A stretch of 64,000 bases of DNA from Moniliella sp. 'wahieum' (GCA_003971905.1 RSEE01000002.1:1054001-1118000), one strand, 5' to 3'. Positions 1-12,486 are shown, counted from the first letter of the stretch. A program made the numbers and translations. The notes: generated by a model from the sequence alone, not told the origin.

Positions 1-1051
1 GGACGGCTGGCCATATGCCAAGAGTCAGTCACGTGGCTGCTCGCCACATGCGGCACACGTTACCGTCACACGTCATGAATGCCTAGGGACATGGTGGCTG
101 GCTACTAGGCTACTGCCGGTAGCTCGGCACGCCTCAGTCTGAGTACCCAATCACTCTACTCAGTATAGGCGCTAGGTTCTCGGTAGATACCGTGCTGAAC
201 CGATGAACCTCTGAGGTGGAAAGGGTATGTGCACCCAGACGAGGGCAGGAATGTGTTAGCCCTAAGGCCTAAGGCCTTAGACCAAATCCTCCACGTGCAT
301 GCTTGGCCACATCATGTGAATGTCATCTCTCGTCGCATGTCACACCCATGCGTGCGTGAGATAATATGCACATCACGTGCATCTCACTGCCGCAGGGATG
401 CAGATAAAAAAGGTCACCTGGAAATGTATGATGGCCACGGCATGCTGGCAGCTTGTCTCGTTCTATGGATACGAACAAGACTGCGCCAACACTTCAAAAG
501 CTTGGGGACACGACGACGGTCGATGCCGATGAATCAGGACGATCGGAGTCGATCGAGAGGCAATTGCACCAAGCATCAGATCGATGAGAGCATAACGAGA
601 GAATAGGGAGTTTAAAAGCGGGGGGAACTATGCACCTTCGCTCCTAAGTACCCTAAGTAGAGAGTATAAAATCAACAACCAAGACAGCGGAGCAGGGAGA
701 AGACAACTGTGCTCCCACGCCGTTGGAAGTGTGTTGGTAAGCTAAGTGTGTGTTGGTAAGCTGTTCGGCGCGAATAGCAAGCACCCTTTCCGTCCCTTTT
801 GTATAAAGAAAAGCCTCCCTTTGAATGGTTACGCTGGCAACCTCAAGCACAGACTATATGAAATCCGGCCGGTCTCTTGACCCTCCCCCCCCCCCCCCCT
901 CTCCCGGGTTGTGTATAGTCTCTCCTGTTGGTCATATTGGTTGTACCATGTGGCATGCATATACACAGGGATCACCAATTGCCCGTCACGCGGGCATGCG
1001 TGCTGGGAGCCTTGCCTCTGCGACGCTATTAGTATCGACACCTGCATCGAC
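1..1051. other. Left-edge intergenic stretch
   Basis: I see no gene here: open frames are short, lack conserved features and overlap on both strands. The only obvious structure is a run of 15 C at 885-899 in a pyrimidine-rich patch. Parts may be the 3' flank of the aspartokinase gene, which ends at the right side of this stretch. Confidence 0.5.
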
Positions 1052-2934
1052 TCAAAGTACAGTTGCGTATCCAAATGATGATGCATAGGACTGGCGTGAA
1101 CATGGCGCTTTAGAAGAACGATCGTCCCAACGTTCCTGTTGACGGGGCGCCACCTCCAGCACGGCCGAGTGGATGAGGTTGACTGCCTTGAGCGCATTCC
1201 GACGATGAATGGCCGTCGAGATGGAGATCTCGGAAGCACCTTGGGAAATGAGTTCAATGTTGATGTTGCCTTCGGCGAGCGTGGTGAACATCTTGCCTGC
1301 CACGCCGATCGCGCTGGGCATCTCCTTGCCGACCAGGGAGACGATGGCCATGTCCCGGATCACAGATACGTTCCCGATCGGGGACAGGTCGGCCTTGACA
1401 CGGTGCAGGTGGCGCGTCGAGCTGGAGATAGCCATTGAGACGTGCACCTCTGACGTGGCAATCAGGTCCACCACGACTCCGTACCGGTTCAACACTGAAA
1501 AGATCCGAGCAAAAAGTCGTGCGAGATGGTCTTGCGGTTGGAGTGGACGTTGAGCACGACAATATCGTCCTTGATCGTCACTGCCGTCGGAAGTTTGCGC
1601 TTGTTGGCGGGTTGGGGCAGCGGGGTAAAGCCGTGGGTGGGAGTCGCGGCGCCACTGGCCAAGGGCGTAGCAGGCTGCGTCACGTGGCCATCTACGCCAT
1701 GGTCCTTTGCGGCCGACGGCACAATCACCGTCCCTTGTCCCTTTGGGTTTTCAACGTTCTTGATGCGGATCGGGATGGCCTCGCGGATGGCCTGCTCCAT
1801 GGTGAAGGGATGGATGACTCCGAGCCATAGTAGGTCAACTCGGCCGCGCTTCTTCAGGAGAGATGGCTGGGATCAGACGAGCAGAGGGCACCTTTCTTGG
1901 GTCCGCCGTGAAGACGCCATCCACCTCCTTCCAGATCTGCAGTTCCCCGCTCGCACCCCCAGCGCACAAGGCGGCACAAAGGTCCGTATACCCTGCCGAC
2001 TTGGGCCAGAATGGAGCCAGGTACATTGCCAAAGTAGCCTGTCACGACCGGCACATGATCCTTTGGTACCTCTCGCAAAATTTCGCCCAAGCGCGCCGCG
2101 AGGCGCGAGTAGAACGTGTGGTCCAAAAACACTTCCCCGCCCGCCGCCTCATCTTGGCCGCCAAACCTGAATCCTCCATAAAGTGATGATCAATCACGTT
2201 CTCCAGCGTGATCAGCGTCGAAGGCACCCGCTGTCTTGCAACGCATAAAACGATACGACAGGACAAACGCTCGCCTAGGCCCATGATCACGTCCTTGGTC
2301 CGGGGTGAAATCTCTCAATGATCTACCAAGCTGGTCAGTGTCTGTCGCCCCATCGAACCGAGCAAAGGGAATCCGAGAAAGGAAAAACGCACCCGGGCTG
2401 CCAGCAAAAAGTCTCGCAAATGCGAGCAATCCTCAGTAAGCTCCTGCTCGAGTGAGCGAGCAGCGCTGGGTCTTTTACGTTGGCCCTGGCGGATTCAAGG
2501 TGGTCCTCGAGAATCTGGTCGACGGTGGCCTGGTAAGGTACGGCGGGCGCAGACGACGAGTCTCCCCGACGGAGAGAAGAAGGCGATGAGGTAGCAAGGT
2601 GGGCCAGGCGCTTCTCCAGCCCGCGTACCGAGGACCGTGGAGCAGGTGTAGAGGGCACAGATCCGAGCGAGGCAAACGAAGCGGATAGCGAGGGGGGGTC
2701 GGCGTCTTCTTCTTCCAGCGCTTGGCGAGCAGCTTGGAGAAGCAGATTGGTCGTACCCAGCGCCTTGGTTTTACCCGAGCGGGCCGAGCAGACTACAGCC
2801 ACACGGTGCGAGGCGCGGTAGGAAGGCACAATCTCGCTCACGATCGTAGAGAGGAACTTGCCAACACTCGTTCCTCCGTACTTCTGCACAATCCAGGATG
2901 GCGGCGCGGTGGCGGAAAGGGGTGAAGAGGGCAT
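1052..2934 (-). CDS. HOM3: Aspartate kinase (aspartokinase)
   Basis: Phosphorylates L-aspartate, the first step of the aspartate pathway to threonine, methionine and homoserine, in the cytosol. The N-terminus right after the ATG at 2932-2934 carries the amino-acid kinase signature KYGGTSVGKF. Further on are PGSILAQVGR and WKEVDGVFTADPRKVP, the conserved substrate-binding stretch of fungal aspartokinases, then IHPFTMEQAIREAIPIRIKN. The C-terminal third holds paired ACT regulatory domains (VVDLIATSEVHVSMA; SQGASEISISTAI), where threonine feedback normally acts. Coding runs through all three frames in turn, with at least five single-base shifts between about 2450 and 1490. The protein order is otherwise complete, so I read these as sequence errors rather than a pseudogene. 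A 5' intron beginning near 3012 is possible. Identity is confident; exact exons are not. Confidence 0.88.
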
Positions 2935-3309
2935 GATGGTGGTGGACGCAAGTTGGAAAAGACAAAGGAATGTCAGTCCGAGAGCTGAGATGGCTGACAA
3001 GGCAGTTGGTACTCACAACCACGTCGAGTCCGCGTCGGAGAAGTATTTAGTCCGTGTCGCGGCCCCGGAAAAAAGTCTTGCGATTCAGCGCGTTAACCCT
3101 AACACGTCAAACTGCATATATACCCGACCGCCGAGTGCGGCCCGGTGATACTGCTGCACTGATGCGATTGAGGAACACATCGGGAACAGCCCAATCCCCC
3201 GGTAGCTCCCAACCGTGGTGTCAGTTCCAATCCCATTCTATCCACTACTTGGCCTACCACCCCTCCATCGCGACCTGGCCACCACCACACGGGTATTATG
3301 TATTACGTT

Positions 3310-6203
3310 TCATACGAGGTATAGGCACGAGCATCCTGCCAGAGCAGAGCTAGGGTGCAAGACGATCAAGCAAGAAGGCAAGGCTAGCGAGGGCGAAGCG
3401 CAAGGAGCAAAGGCAATCCGGAACACCGAGCGGCGAAAGCCCACATCCGTCGGTGAAGGCTGGACAGAACCCCAGTCGGTCTCCCCGTCCGGGTGAGATA
3501 CAAAATCATCTAACCAATCCTCCTCCTTCTCTTCCACTGCCTCTGCCGTCCTCGCCTGTTCCGGCCCCTCCTTTTGGTCCGGAGTGGTCAGGTTCCTTTG
3601 GGGGATCCGGGGAAGTGCCAGCTTCCCTGCTGGATCCGGGTAGTGTCAAGTGGTGCCAAATCCGGGACAAGTCTTCCTCTGGCAGCCACAGGCTCTTGAA
3701 GAGCAGAGAGTGGAGCTGGATGCACGACTGGTTCCGGGTCCAAGAACCATCGCTCGTGTCCAGTTGGCAGCGAGGGTAGGAGGTGGACTTGACGCTGTAG
3801 TTCTCCAAGGCCTGATTGAATAACGAAGACTTTAGCGATCGCAAAGAAAGCGATGAATGCCGCTAGGAAGAATGCACCTTTCCACCCCACCCTGTGCTTG
3901 GGAGTAGGCACGACCAGGAGGGTCGCGGGGGGAAGAGAATGGATTTCGATCCACCAGGCACAGGGAGCGTGACCACCTCCTTAGTTGCAGCGTAAAGTTC
4001 CCTTGAAACGACAGGGTGAGCGTCTCAACCCCCGAGAATATTACGGGGAGCGGAATGATGGGTTGGGGGGGAACGTCCACTCCAATCCCGAGGCAGGATA
4101 AACGAGTTCCCCAGACTGGGGACAAGAAAGGGGTTGATGGGTGAGGGTGCGAACTGTCCAACCAGGGGAGGCAATATAAGTTTCACTCCGCTACCAGAGG
4201 GGAGGATAAGGCGGCACAAAAAGGTCCCCGAAAGACCTTGCAATAGCTCGATCCTGCCCGTCGGAGCCATGATTCCGTTGCAAGGGTGGGGGCTCAGGAT
4301 TGAGGGTTGGAGAGGTTGGGGTTGGGGTTGGGGTTGGGTTGGGGTTGGGGTTCAGGTTCAGGTTCAGGCTTGGCAGTGGGTGCGAGAGAGGTGGCGTGAG
4401 AGATCAGCATCCATCCCGTCGTCCACTGGTGCAGAGACGTCCATGCCCCCCTGGGGTGGGGGCAAAGCAGGTACAACACTTGCCGGTTTCCCTTCTCTAG
4501 GAGGAAGCATAGAGTCCGGCGTGCCGTCCACACAAAAACGGGGGACCCGCGTTCCTTGGATTGATCAGGATCAGCCAACAAAGGCGGGGTGAAACGTAGG
4601 CTCAAGTCGGCTGAGGTGTGTGCTTGACGGACTCGCACCATAGGAGCCGTGAAAGAGACGTAGCTTTCCTTCCCTGCATGGGAGGAGGACGCATGGTGGG
4701 GAACAAGGCTCAAAACACCTCGTAATACCAGAGTGGCAGTCGTATGAGGGGCAAAGACCGATGTGAGTCGAGTCGGACATCGCACCCGTCGTCACCCTCG
4801 CCTGGGGGCGGGACCCACGGGGCGGAGAGAGGAGGGATCCGTCCATTGCGTCCAGATTGGCCGGGGGAGGGACGTGGAGCAGATCGCTCTCGTCCATGCT
4901 GGAGCTCGAGGGAAGTAGGGGGAGAAGGATGCGCCTGGGTATGGGACAATGGCTTCCCCTGCACTACGTGTATGCGTTCGGTCCCGTGGGTAAGACGGGG
5001 AGATGACGACGCCATCTTCGGCAAAGCGGACGACTCGTTCCGCTTCATGGGCAAATAGGAAGTCCACACTGTACATAGTCCATCAATCAACACGGTCAAC
5101 ATACATCTCCACAACAGGAACAGCACGTACCTCACCACGCCACCCTCCGTATCCAGCAGATGCAAATCCCCCAGGGATGGTGCATTCAAAAGCAAAGTAA
5201 GTAGGGTAGGATACATCTCCTTCGGGGGTCAATTTCAACTTTGTCCGGGCCCAATCCACATCCATAGGGGGTGATTCCTCCGAGGCCGACCCCAGCGAAT
5301 AGTGATGGGGTCGTGGCCAGCTTGGAAGCCGCCAACAAAATAGGGTCCGTCCAGCTCATCTGCCCATATTCGCTACCACGGTACGTCGTTACATCGTCTC
5401 CCACGTCATGCGCACGACGTATGTTGCGCGACGTTTCGAGCCAGATCGACTCGAGGTCCATCGCTGGTCTGCCACGGGCTTGATGCGCATCTAGTACCGT
5501 GTCCGAAGCCGAGACGCGGATCCGGCTGTTGAGCGAGTACGGGCGAGGAATGTGGATGGCGTGCACATCGCGTGGAGGAGTACGAATGTAGGGAGCCACA
5601 CCGTGGAGAATGACGAGGAATTCCTCCTTTGGCTGGGGGCCTCGGCATAGGGCGCCAAGGAGGTACATGCAAGAGGAGAGCAGTGTCCGTGCGCTCCACC
5701 TGCAGTGCCTCGCCCCGGACCGGTTCCGAAGCGAAGCGAATACGCAGCGCACTGGCCGCCCGGGTAACCATATTGCTGCTAGGGAAGACGCGATCGTCAT
5801 GCGCTACGGGCTCGATGGCTGCGTGGAGCTCGGTGGGACGCGTGGCGGCGGACAAGGCGAGCAGGCGGTGGGTGTGGCTGGGGCCGGGGTCGAGGGCGAT
5901 GCGCAGGTACAGAGCCACGTCGGCACAGGACGAATCAAAGTGAACGTGGATCGCAAGCTTGCTGCGCAGCCCCAGCTGCCGCTCGCCCTCGGCGGCTGGC
6001 ACCGCCAGTGCACGCTCACTCGCAGCCATGCAGGAAATGGGGGTGGTAGTACGAGGGAGTGATGTTGATGCGACCCCACACCGCGGCCGATCACGCGCGT
6101 CGCGGTTCCGCCAGCAACATTCCGCCCATCGCGCTAGCATGGACGCGTTCATGCGCAGCAGCTTACATACACAAACACGCAGCACATGGGCGCGCTCGGA
6201 CAT
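3310..6203 (-). CDS. Unrecognised membrane-associated protein, possibly two genes
   Basis: I do not recognise the family. From ATG 6203 (or 6029) the frames read as folded, non-repetitive protein, e.g. LAIHVHFDSSCADVALYLRI, then HIPRPYSLNSRIRVSASDTV and YPTLLTLLLNAPSLGDLHLL. An intron with a GTACGT donor, ending ATGTACAG near 5072, joins the last of these to VDFLFAHEAERVVRFAEDGV. Downstream is a Pro/Glu/Gln/Asn dipeptide linker coded by the hexamer repeat at 4314-4372. Then come a second beta-rich stretch (ATG at 4270) and one strong hydrophobic helix, GAFFLAAFIAFFAIAKVFVI, near 3890-3830, followed by a short hydrophilic tail. The pattern suggests tandem beta-sandwich domains tethered by a C-terminal membrane segment. 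Frame changes are frequent. Two separate genes (6203 to about 4700, and 4270 to about 3310) are an alternative. Confidence 0.45.
4314..4372 (+). repeat. GGGTTG hexamer array followed by GTTCAG units
   Basis: About six near-perfect GGGTTG hexamers run into three GTTCAG hexamers. The period of six keeps a reading frame, and on the minus strand the tract encodes alternating Pro with Glu, Gln and Asn. It could be a coding microsatellite inside the flanking minus-strand gene. The G-rich strand resembles a ciliate-type telomere unit but not the TTAGGG expected of fungi. Confidence 0.8.
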
Positions 6204-6494
6204 CTATCCCAGCAACCCATGCGTGAGTATCAGGACTCGGTCAGGCGCAAGAATAGGCGGATTGCTTTCCCTCCCCTATAGCAGGAGAGCCAGCAAAAAA
6301 TGGCACCCGAGGGGCGAGCGACAACGAAGGATGGGATAACAAAAATGGATGCAAAGCGGGTAATCAGAGAGAAGAGTGGGGGGGCAAGCGTCTCGCACCA
6401 GGCGAGAAGGAGTGGATGAGGCCAAAAGACACGAACAACACGATAGGGGAGGGACACAGACAATTGATAAGAGAAACGAACGGAAGAAAGTGGG

Positions 6495-9400
6495 TCAATG
6501 GATCGACGTGACGGTCGCATCGCCCTCTGTCTCCGAGCGCTCCGAGCGCTCCGACTTGACAGAGCGAAGAGAGCGCTCGGACCGCACACCTTCGCGCAGG
6601 GGGGGAGGGAGAGGATGCGGCCCAGCGAACCGGTAGGAGCGCTCGTCACGCGGGGAAGCAGAGTGTTGGGGGGGAGGCATCCCCACTCGCTCCCAATGTC
6701 GGGCACGTCGACAGCAGGGACAGGGGGCAGAGGATCGAACACATTGTGAAAACAAACTTGGCACGCGCGGGCCGGAAGAGTGCCTCCACCCATTTCAAGG
6801 GTGGGGATGAGAAAGCGAGCGCTGGAACAGGGTGAACACACAATCTGGCCACACAGGCGGCAGTGGTGTTTCCTTCGGAAAAGAGTGAAAGGTTCTTGGC
6901 AGCGAGAACAAAGGGTTGAGTGATTATCGGGAATCCAAATTGGAGCGTTGTATTCTTCAAGGATGGGAAGTGGTTGCCCCTCCACGTCTCCTACGATGGG
7001 AGAAGAAGGGATGGACATTTTGGGCTCGGCGAGCATGAATGTGGGCGCAGGAGACACCTGGCCCGAAGGGGGAGACATGAGTGAATGTCTCTGGCCCGCA
7101 GCGCCTCGATCGAGGAGACGGACGCGTGTTTTCGGTGCACGGTTACTTCCTCGCTTTGGTTGAGGGTCCGGCGGGCTCGGAGATAATCTTGCTTGGCGTC
7201 GCGGATGGCCGTGATCCAGCGCTCCTTGCTGGCTTCATCACCGGCATAAAGCACAAAGCTTCGGGTGGGAGTACGGATTTCGAATGCATGCCTCACCCCA
7301 ACAAGGTCACACTCGCTCGATGTCAATCCGTGGACGGAGTTGGATAGAGACCCCAACGAGGCCTTGGAGGAGAAGGAGCTCGAGAGCGATTCACGTCCTT
7401 GCCTCCGTGCGAGCGGGGCCATGGGGTCATTGTTGACGACCATAATGTCCCGCAGGTCAAACGCGGCACGAAAGACGAGGGAATGGGGGGTCAGCTCGAC
7501 TTCCCGTCGCTGTCCTCGGAGGCCAGGGATGAAAAGGGTGCACCATCCCTGGCACCTCATACGAGGAGGAAGCGGCAGGAGCCGCAGGAGCCGTCCAGAC
7601 CACCCCAAATTCGTCGGGGAATGCTTGCGTTCTGGCTCCGATGGGGGTGAGGGAAGCAAATATTGGGCCAACCGTGACCAGGCAGGATTCTTCTTTGGAG
7701 TGTCGACGGTGCGGCATACAAAAGGCAATCGGAAAAGAGGAAGAATGTTCGTTCCTGAACCGACCGGCGGGTGGACTTTCCCAACTCCCGAACGAAGCAG
7801 GGTGCGGCCCGGGGTGACCAACTGAAATGGCGGCGTATGCAGCGCCCGTTGCACAGCGAGTAACACAAGTGACGCCTCATGCTGCGCACGCTCTCATTGA
7901 TCCCTGCTGCGACGGATTGGATGACCTGCTGAGCGCTTGGAGGTGAGAAAAGTCTGACAAGGTCTCCGGGGTCGATTTGACCAGTCCCTCGACCAGCAGC
8001 TTGTACCGTGGGATACGCTGCACAATGGATAAAAGGAAGGATTGCAAGCCGAGTCCTAGGATGGAAGACGCGGGTTTGGAGGCGGGCGTGTGTTGCACTT
8101 GATGGGCATGGGCAAGCTTCTCGGCGTCACGAAGGAAAGTAGCAAACGCGGAAGAAACACGGCGTCATGCTCAATCCTTTCGAGTGCGGCAGAGAAATTT
8201 TTGACATAGAAGATACAGCTTGAGGTAAGGGCAATAGACACGAGAATATCCCCCACCTCATCGTGCGCCGGATCCCACGGTGGCTTTCCCTGTGGACTGA
8301 GCCGCTGTTCAAGCAGAGCAAGGAGCTCGGAATTGAGATGCAAAATTTGAGAAAAGTTGGAGAACATCTCGTTCAGTGCAGGGCGGGAGAGAGCGGGAGG
8401 GTTGGGCCGTGAGCCTGTGCCCGATAGTTTGTCGCCCCTATGCTCCCGCGGGGCCAATAGGGGGAAGGCAAACTTGCCCGAATCGATGTTAGCATACTGA
8501 GGGAATTGTGGCTTCCATGCCCGCCTCGGCGCCAGGCCGCGTCGTACAAGGGCTTGTAAAAGAACTATATCAAGGGTGTCAGTCATCTTGTATTTTAACG
8601 GGAGGAAACGACGTACTTCCTGGATCAAGTTGAGTCCGTCAACGTAGCGTCTCTCACTCTCGAGCAGCTCGAGGGCGACATTGTATCGTTGTTGCATGAG
8701 TTTATCCTCGCTCTTTGTCAATCGCCTGCGACGGTGCCGGGGTGTCTTCTCCGGCGGGGAGGAAGCAAGGGAAGAGATCCGCTGTGGAGTGGCGGGAGCT
8801 CCTGGTGTGAGTCGCGGTTGAGGGTGGGTGATGAACAAAGTTGAGAGGAGGACCAATCCGACTGGCCGGCACCAGACTCGATGCTGGTAGCCGATAAGAT
8901 GGAGTGCCTATTCTCCTTTCCTCCTGAAGCAGGCGGGACTGGACTTGGAGGGAGGGGCGAGGCAAACGGAGAAGAAGCAAGAAGTGATCCTGCGCTGGAG
9001 CGAGTTGCCGACGTGGCCGTGCTGATGCTGACCCTGGCCGATGGCAGACGCGAATCGGCAGAGTCAGACTTGAGCATGCTCACACCCTCCATCTCCGAGA
9101 TGAAACGAGTTGGCGCATCGATGTAAACCGTGGCCCGCTTGGACGAGGACCGTGGCTGGCAGGGATGGAGTGGCCGTCGGGCCGAGACGGAGTTGGGTGC
9201 AGAGGGGGGTGCGATAGACCAGTTCCGTCCCATGGCCATAGCGGAAGTAAGGGACGGAGTGGGGGTGGATGGGCTCAGAGACTGGGGCGATGGCGTGGCA
9301 AAGGAGAGTGAGGAGATGCTGGCGGCATACCCGCAGCTGTGGGAATGGCGGTGCATCTTCCGAGGGCTGCCACTGCGGGATGGCGAGGGCGACGATGGGT

Positions 9401-9817
9401 CATCTGCCGATAGGCCAACGAGAGAGAGGGACTGGGCCAGGGCTGGGTCGACAAGCCCAATAAGGCTTGTCCGGTGGGAGCGGAGAGCAGTGAAGAGCTG
9501 GCGGACGCATGGCGGGAGCGCAGCTGTGGACGCGGTAGGGGGGACGGGATGGGTGCTTGGGGGACGATGATCGGGGGCGGGGGCATGGGGTGCGCATGGG
9601 AGGGCGAAGGGGAGGGGGAGGAGGAGGGGGAGGGGCGAGGAGTGGAGCTCAGGAGGGGCGGGGAGAGAGCCGGGGAAGCGGAAGACGCGCATCGCTTCGG
9701 GGCTAGGGCGAGAGCGTTGCCGTTGCGGGTGGGGCGGCCGCTGGGGATGGTAGGCGGGCTGGCGGGCATGGCGGGCGGAGGAGAGGGGGCGGGGGGTATT
9801 GGCGAGGGAGGCGGCAT
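6495..9817 (-). CDS. RhoGEF (DH) - PH - FYVE protein, FGD-like
   Basis: Probable guanine-nucleotide exchange factor for a Rho/Cdc42 GTPase, targeted to PI3P membranes. From ATG 9817 there is a roughly 350-residue Ser/Pro-rich disordered region. A Dbl-homology domain follows: opening helix NVALELLESERRYVDGLNLI near 8680-8620, RPALNEMFSNFSQILHLNSE, and the hallmark SFLLSIVQRIPRYKLLVEGL near 8040-7985. The PH domain begins near ERTFFLFSDCLLYAA and ends with FVLYAGDEASKERWITAIRD, with a long Ser-rich insert between its strands. The FYVE finger near 6930-6760 has all three signatures: WIPD, RKHHCR and ACQVC. This matches the FGD1-4 order of DH, PH, FYVE. An insert of about 60 residues inside the DH domain may be an unspliced intron. 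The C-terminal end (Arg/Ser/Glu-rich, stop at 6495) is the least certain part. Several one-base frame shifts. Confidence 0.82.
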
Positions 9818-11037
9818 GGCGGCGGGCGGCGAGATGGAGAGGACGTCATGGCGAGTGTGGTGGGTGCAGCATAGGCGACGGATGCGGACAGCCAGCGATG
9901 GTCGCTGGGAGCCAGCCGGGCTGGGCCTGGCCAGAGCTGGGCAGCGAGTGTTGCTTGCGGCTGGCCTGCGGCCTCGTGCCCGATCACGCGCGGGATCAGC
10001 GGCAGGCGCCCGCGCCCGCCAGACAGGCGCCGTGCCAGGCTGGGCGTCGGCTGCATCCACACAGACGCGGGGCCGCCGGGATTTACCGCACGGGGGCAGT
10101 GTGGGATGAGCGCGGCAGTAGAAGCTGCCTGCACCGGCCTGCGCTGGACATTGGATGGGACTGGCCAGCATCCATTGTGGATGCGTCACCGCTGCGCAAG
10201 CGCCATGTCACCCCACCGTCACATGTGATGCCACCGGCTGCGCAGCGACGCTGCGGAATCTTGCTCCCAATCCAACACGTCCAACACGCAGCATAGGCAC
10301 GCGCTCTGGATCGCGTCACGTGCCATGCAGTAGGTGACGAGCTGCTGAGCCATCTTTGTCTATCCAACCGACAGCCACCGCGGTACTGTGCCACTGTTGG
10401 GAGTTTCTCCAAAAGCCACAAACTTAACCATTACGCATTACCACATTTGCCCCCTCCATCACTCGGGCACTGGGAAGCGAGCAGCAATGTGGGAGAATAT
10501 ACCTCCTCGGCATGTGGGGCGCACACACCAACAAGAATGCTAGTATGATCGTTTAACCCCCCCTCTCCCCTCCTCCCGCCGGACAGGTATTTATGTCATG
10601 ATGATGGCACTCCTATAGCTGCGGCAGCTGAGAAGTCATTAATCATTGCAGCCCATGATGCATGATGGCTTTTCGCAAAAGAGAGAAACAAGGCGAACAC
10701 AGGTAGCAATAAACATCCCTCGTTATAGTACTAGACCCACGTACAAAGCGAACCGCCAATGTCTCATGGTTACGGCGATCGAAGCCTATGGAAGACATAT
10801 ATACGTAGGCAGAGGAGGAGGAAGAGCAAGAGACGGTGGGGCAGAACGAGATATGCACCCCCTGCGTGGAGACGAAGAGTCTTCTGCATACAAAGATAGC
10901 TTTCTGTTGTGTATCTACATGTATCTGCAGCGGCGTTTCTATCAGCCGCGGTTACGTGCGTGAAGGGGAGATATGGTTGGGGTAGGGAAGGCGGGGGAGT
11001 GGGGTATGAACAGCGAGGTATGATGCACTCTGTCTCT
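9818..11037. other. Intergenic, GC-rich then pyrimidine-rich
   Basis: This is the shared upstream and downstream space between the FGD-like gene and DBP5. Long open frames on both strands are compositional (Ala/Pro/Arg-rich) and show no conserved motif. A C-rich run at about 10558-10580 is the only other visible feature. No gene supported. Confidence 0.5.
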
Positions 11038-12486
11038 CTACTTCTTGAGCGCGTTCTTGATTGTCGTCTCCATCTCCTCGATCGAGGTGGTGGGCACACG
11101 GACGATGTTCACGCCCAGGGTTTCCTCGATCTGGCGCAGGTGGAACCAGGATTGATGGTCGTAGACAAAGTTGATGCACACACCCGTGCGGCCAAAGCGA
11201 CCGGTCCGACCGATCCGGTGCAGGTACGTCTCCACGTCCGCCTGCTTTTTGTCGGGGGTGGTGGAAATGTCCCAGCTGAGCACGAGGTTGACCTGCGGAC
11301 AATCAATCCCGCGCGCCAGCACGTTGGTGGCAATCAACACCTTGATCTCCCCCTTGCGGAACCGGTCAATGGTCTCGTCGCGCGAGCGTGTGTCGAGTTT
11401 GCCATGCAGCGAGTCGACCTTGTGGCCCTCGGCCGTCATCCGCTTGGTCACTTGGTCCGCCACCTCCCGCTTCGAACAAAAGATGATGGATTGGCCAATG
11501 GTCAGGAGATTGTACAAGTCAATCAGCACGTCGTACCGCGCCTCAGCCCCATTGCAGTCCATGAAAAACTGCTTGATGCCCTCGACATTGAGCTCTTCCT
11601 GCCTGAGACGAATCTCGTTGGCGCCCGGCGCAATCTTGGACGCAAACTCACGCACTGTGCACTATTAGTCACTTTTTTGTCTCGGGTAATGGGCAAGGGA
11701 GGGCGGGGGGGACGTACCATGGTCAGGGAAAGTGGCAGAAAAAAGGACGAGCTGGCAGGATTTTGGCATGGCATTCTTCACCCGTACGCTCTGGTCGCCT
11801 AGGCCCTGTGCATCCAACATCTTATCCGCCTCGTCTAGAACAAAGACCCGGATCTTATCAGTAGCAATCACTTTGCTGCGAATCAAGTCGAGGACCTTGC
11901 CGGGAGTGCCAATGATCAGCTGTGCATCCGTCGCACCATCCGACCGCTTCGTCCCCGGCGCATCGGGGACTGCAAGCAACGTCTTGACTGGCGTAAACTT
12001 GCCCATCTGCTTGGCTGCCTCCATCGTTTGCCGCACCAGCTCGCGCGAGGGGGCAAGCGCAATGGCCTGGGGCGCGTTGACGGAATAATCAATACGAGAC
12101 AGCATGGTCAACACAAACGCCGCCGTCTTGCCCGTTCCGGATTGGGACTGGCCAATCATGTTGCGGGGCGGGTTCTGCAACAGCAAGGGAAGCGCCCGCT
12201 CCTGGATCTTGGACGGACGGGTAAAGTTCATGGAATAGATGCCTTTCAGCAGCTCGGCAGACAAGCCCAGTTCGTCAAAGCTCTTGACACTGTACAGAGG
12301 GGAGTTTTTGATCGCTGCTTCGCTCTGGTCGGCCAGGGTCAGCTGCACGCTGCCCTCCGTGTCGTACAGCTTTTTGGTCGGGTCCAGCGTGGCCGTGGCA
12401 GCTACGCTGGGGGAAGCTGTTGACAGCTCTTGGATACGGTTGGACAAGTCGGCCAGAGGAGTGGGCTCGGCACTTGAAGTGACCAT
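11038..12486 (-). CDS. DBP5: DEAD-box ATP-dependent RNA helicase, mRNA export (Dbp5/Rat8)
   Basis: Remodels mRNPs at the cytoplasmic face of the nuclear pore, working with Gle1 and InsP6, and also acts in translation termination. Two exons: 12486-11718 and 11654-11038. They flank a 63-nt intron (GTACGT donor, GCACAG acceptor) that splits the codon for V in PDHVREFA. All helicase motifs are visible in order: Q-motif region FTRPSKIQERALP, GQSQSGTGKTAAF (I), PSRELVRQ (Ia), GTPGKVLDL (Ib), VLDEADKML (II), FSATFPDH (III), QSIIFCSKR (IV), TNVLARGID (V) and HRIGRTGRFGR (VI). The C-terminus has the Dbp5-type SWFHLRQIEE and ends in basic KNALKK. Total length of about 475 residues is normal for Dbp5. 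No frame disruption, so it is a useful control for sequence quality in this window. Confidence 0.95.

Noticed and set aside
1052-2934. HOM3 as a pseudogene
   Set aside because: All catalytic and ACT motifs are present in order, and similar one-base steps occur in many other essential genes, so a sequencing cause is simpler.
4314-4372. Chromosome end or internal telomere
   Set aside because: The unit is GGGTTG rather than a fungal TTAGGG type, the array is short, and genes continue on both sides.
10083-10421. Open frames on both strands between the FGD-like gene and DBP5
   Set aside because: No start context, splice pattern or conserved residues; overlapping frames on both strands.
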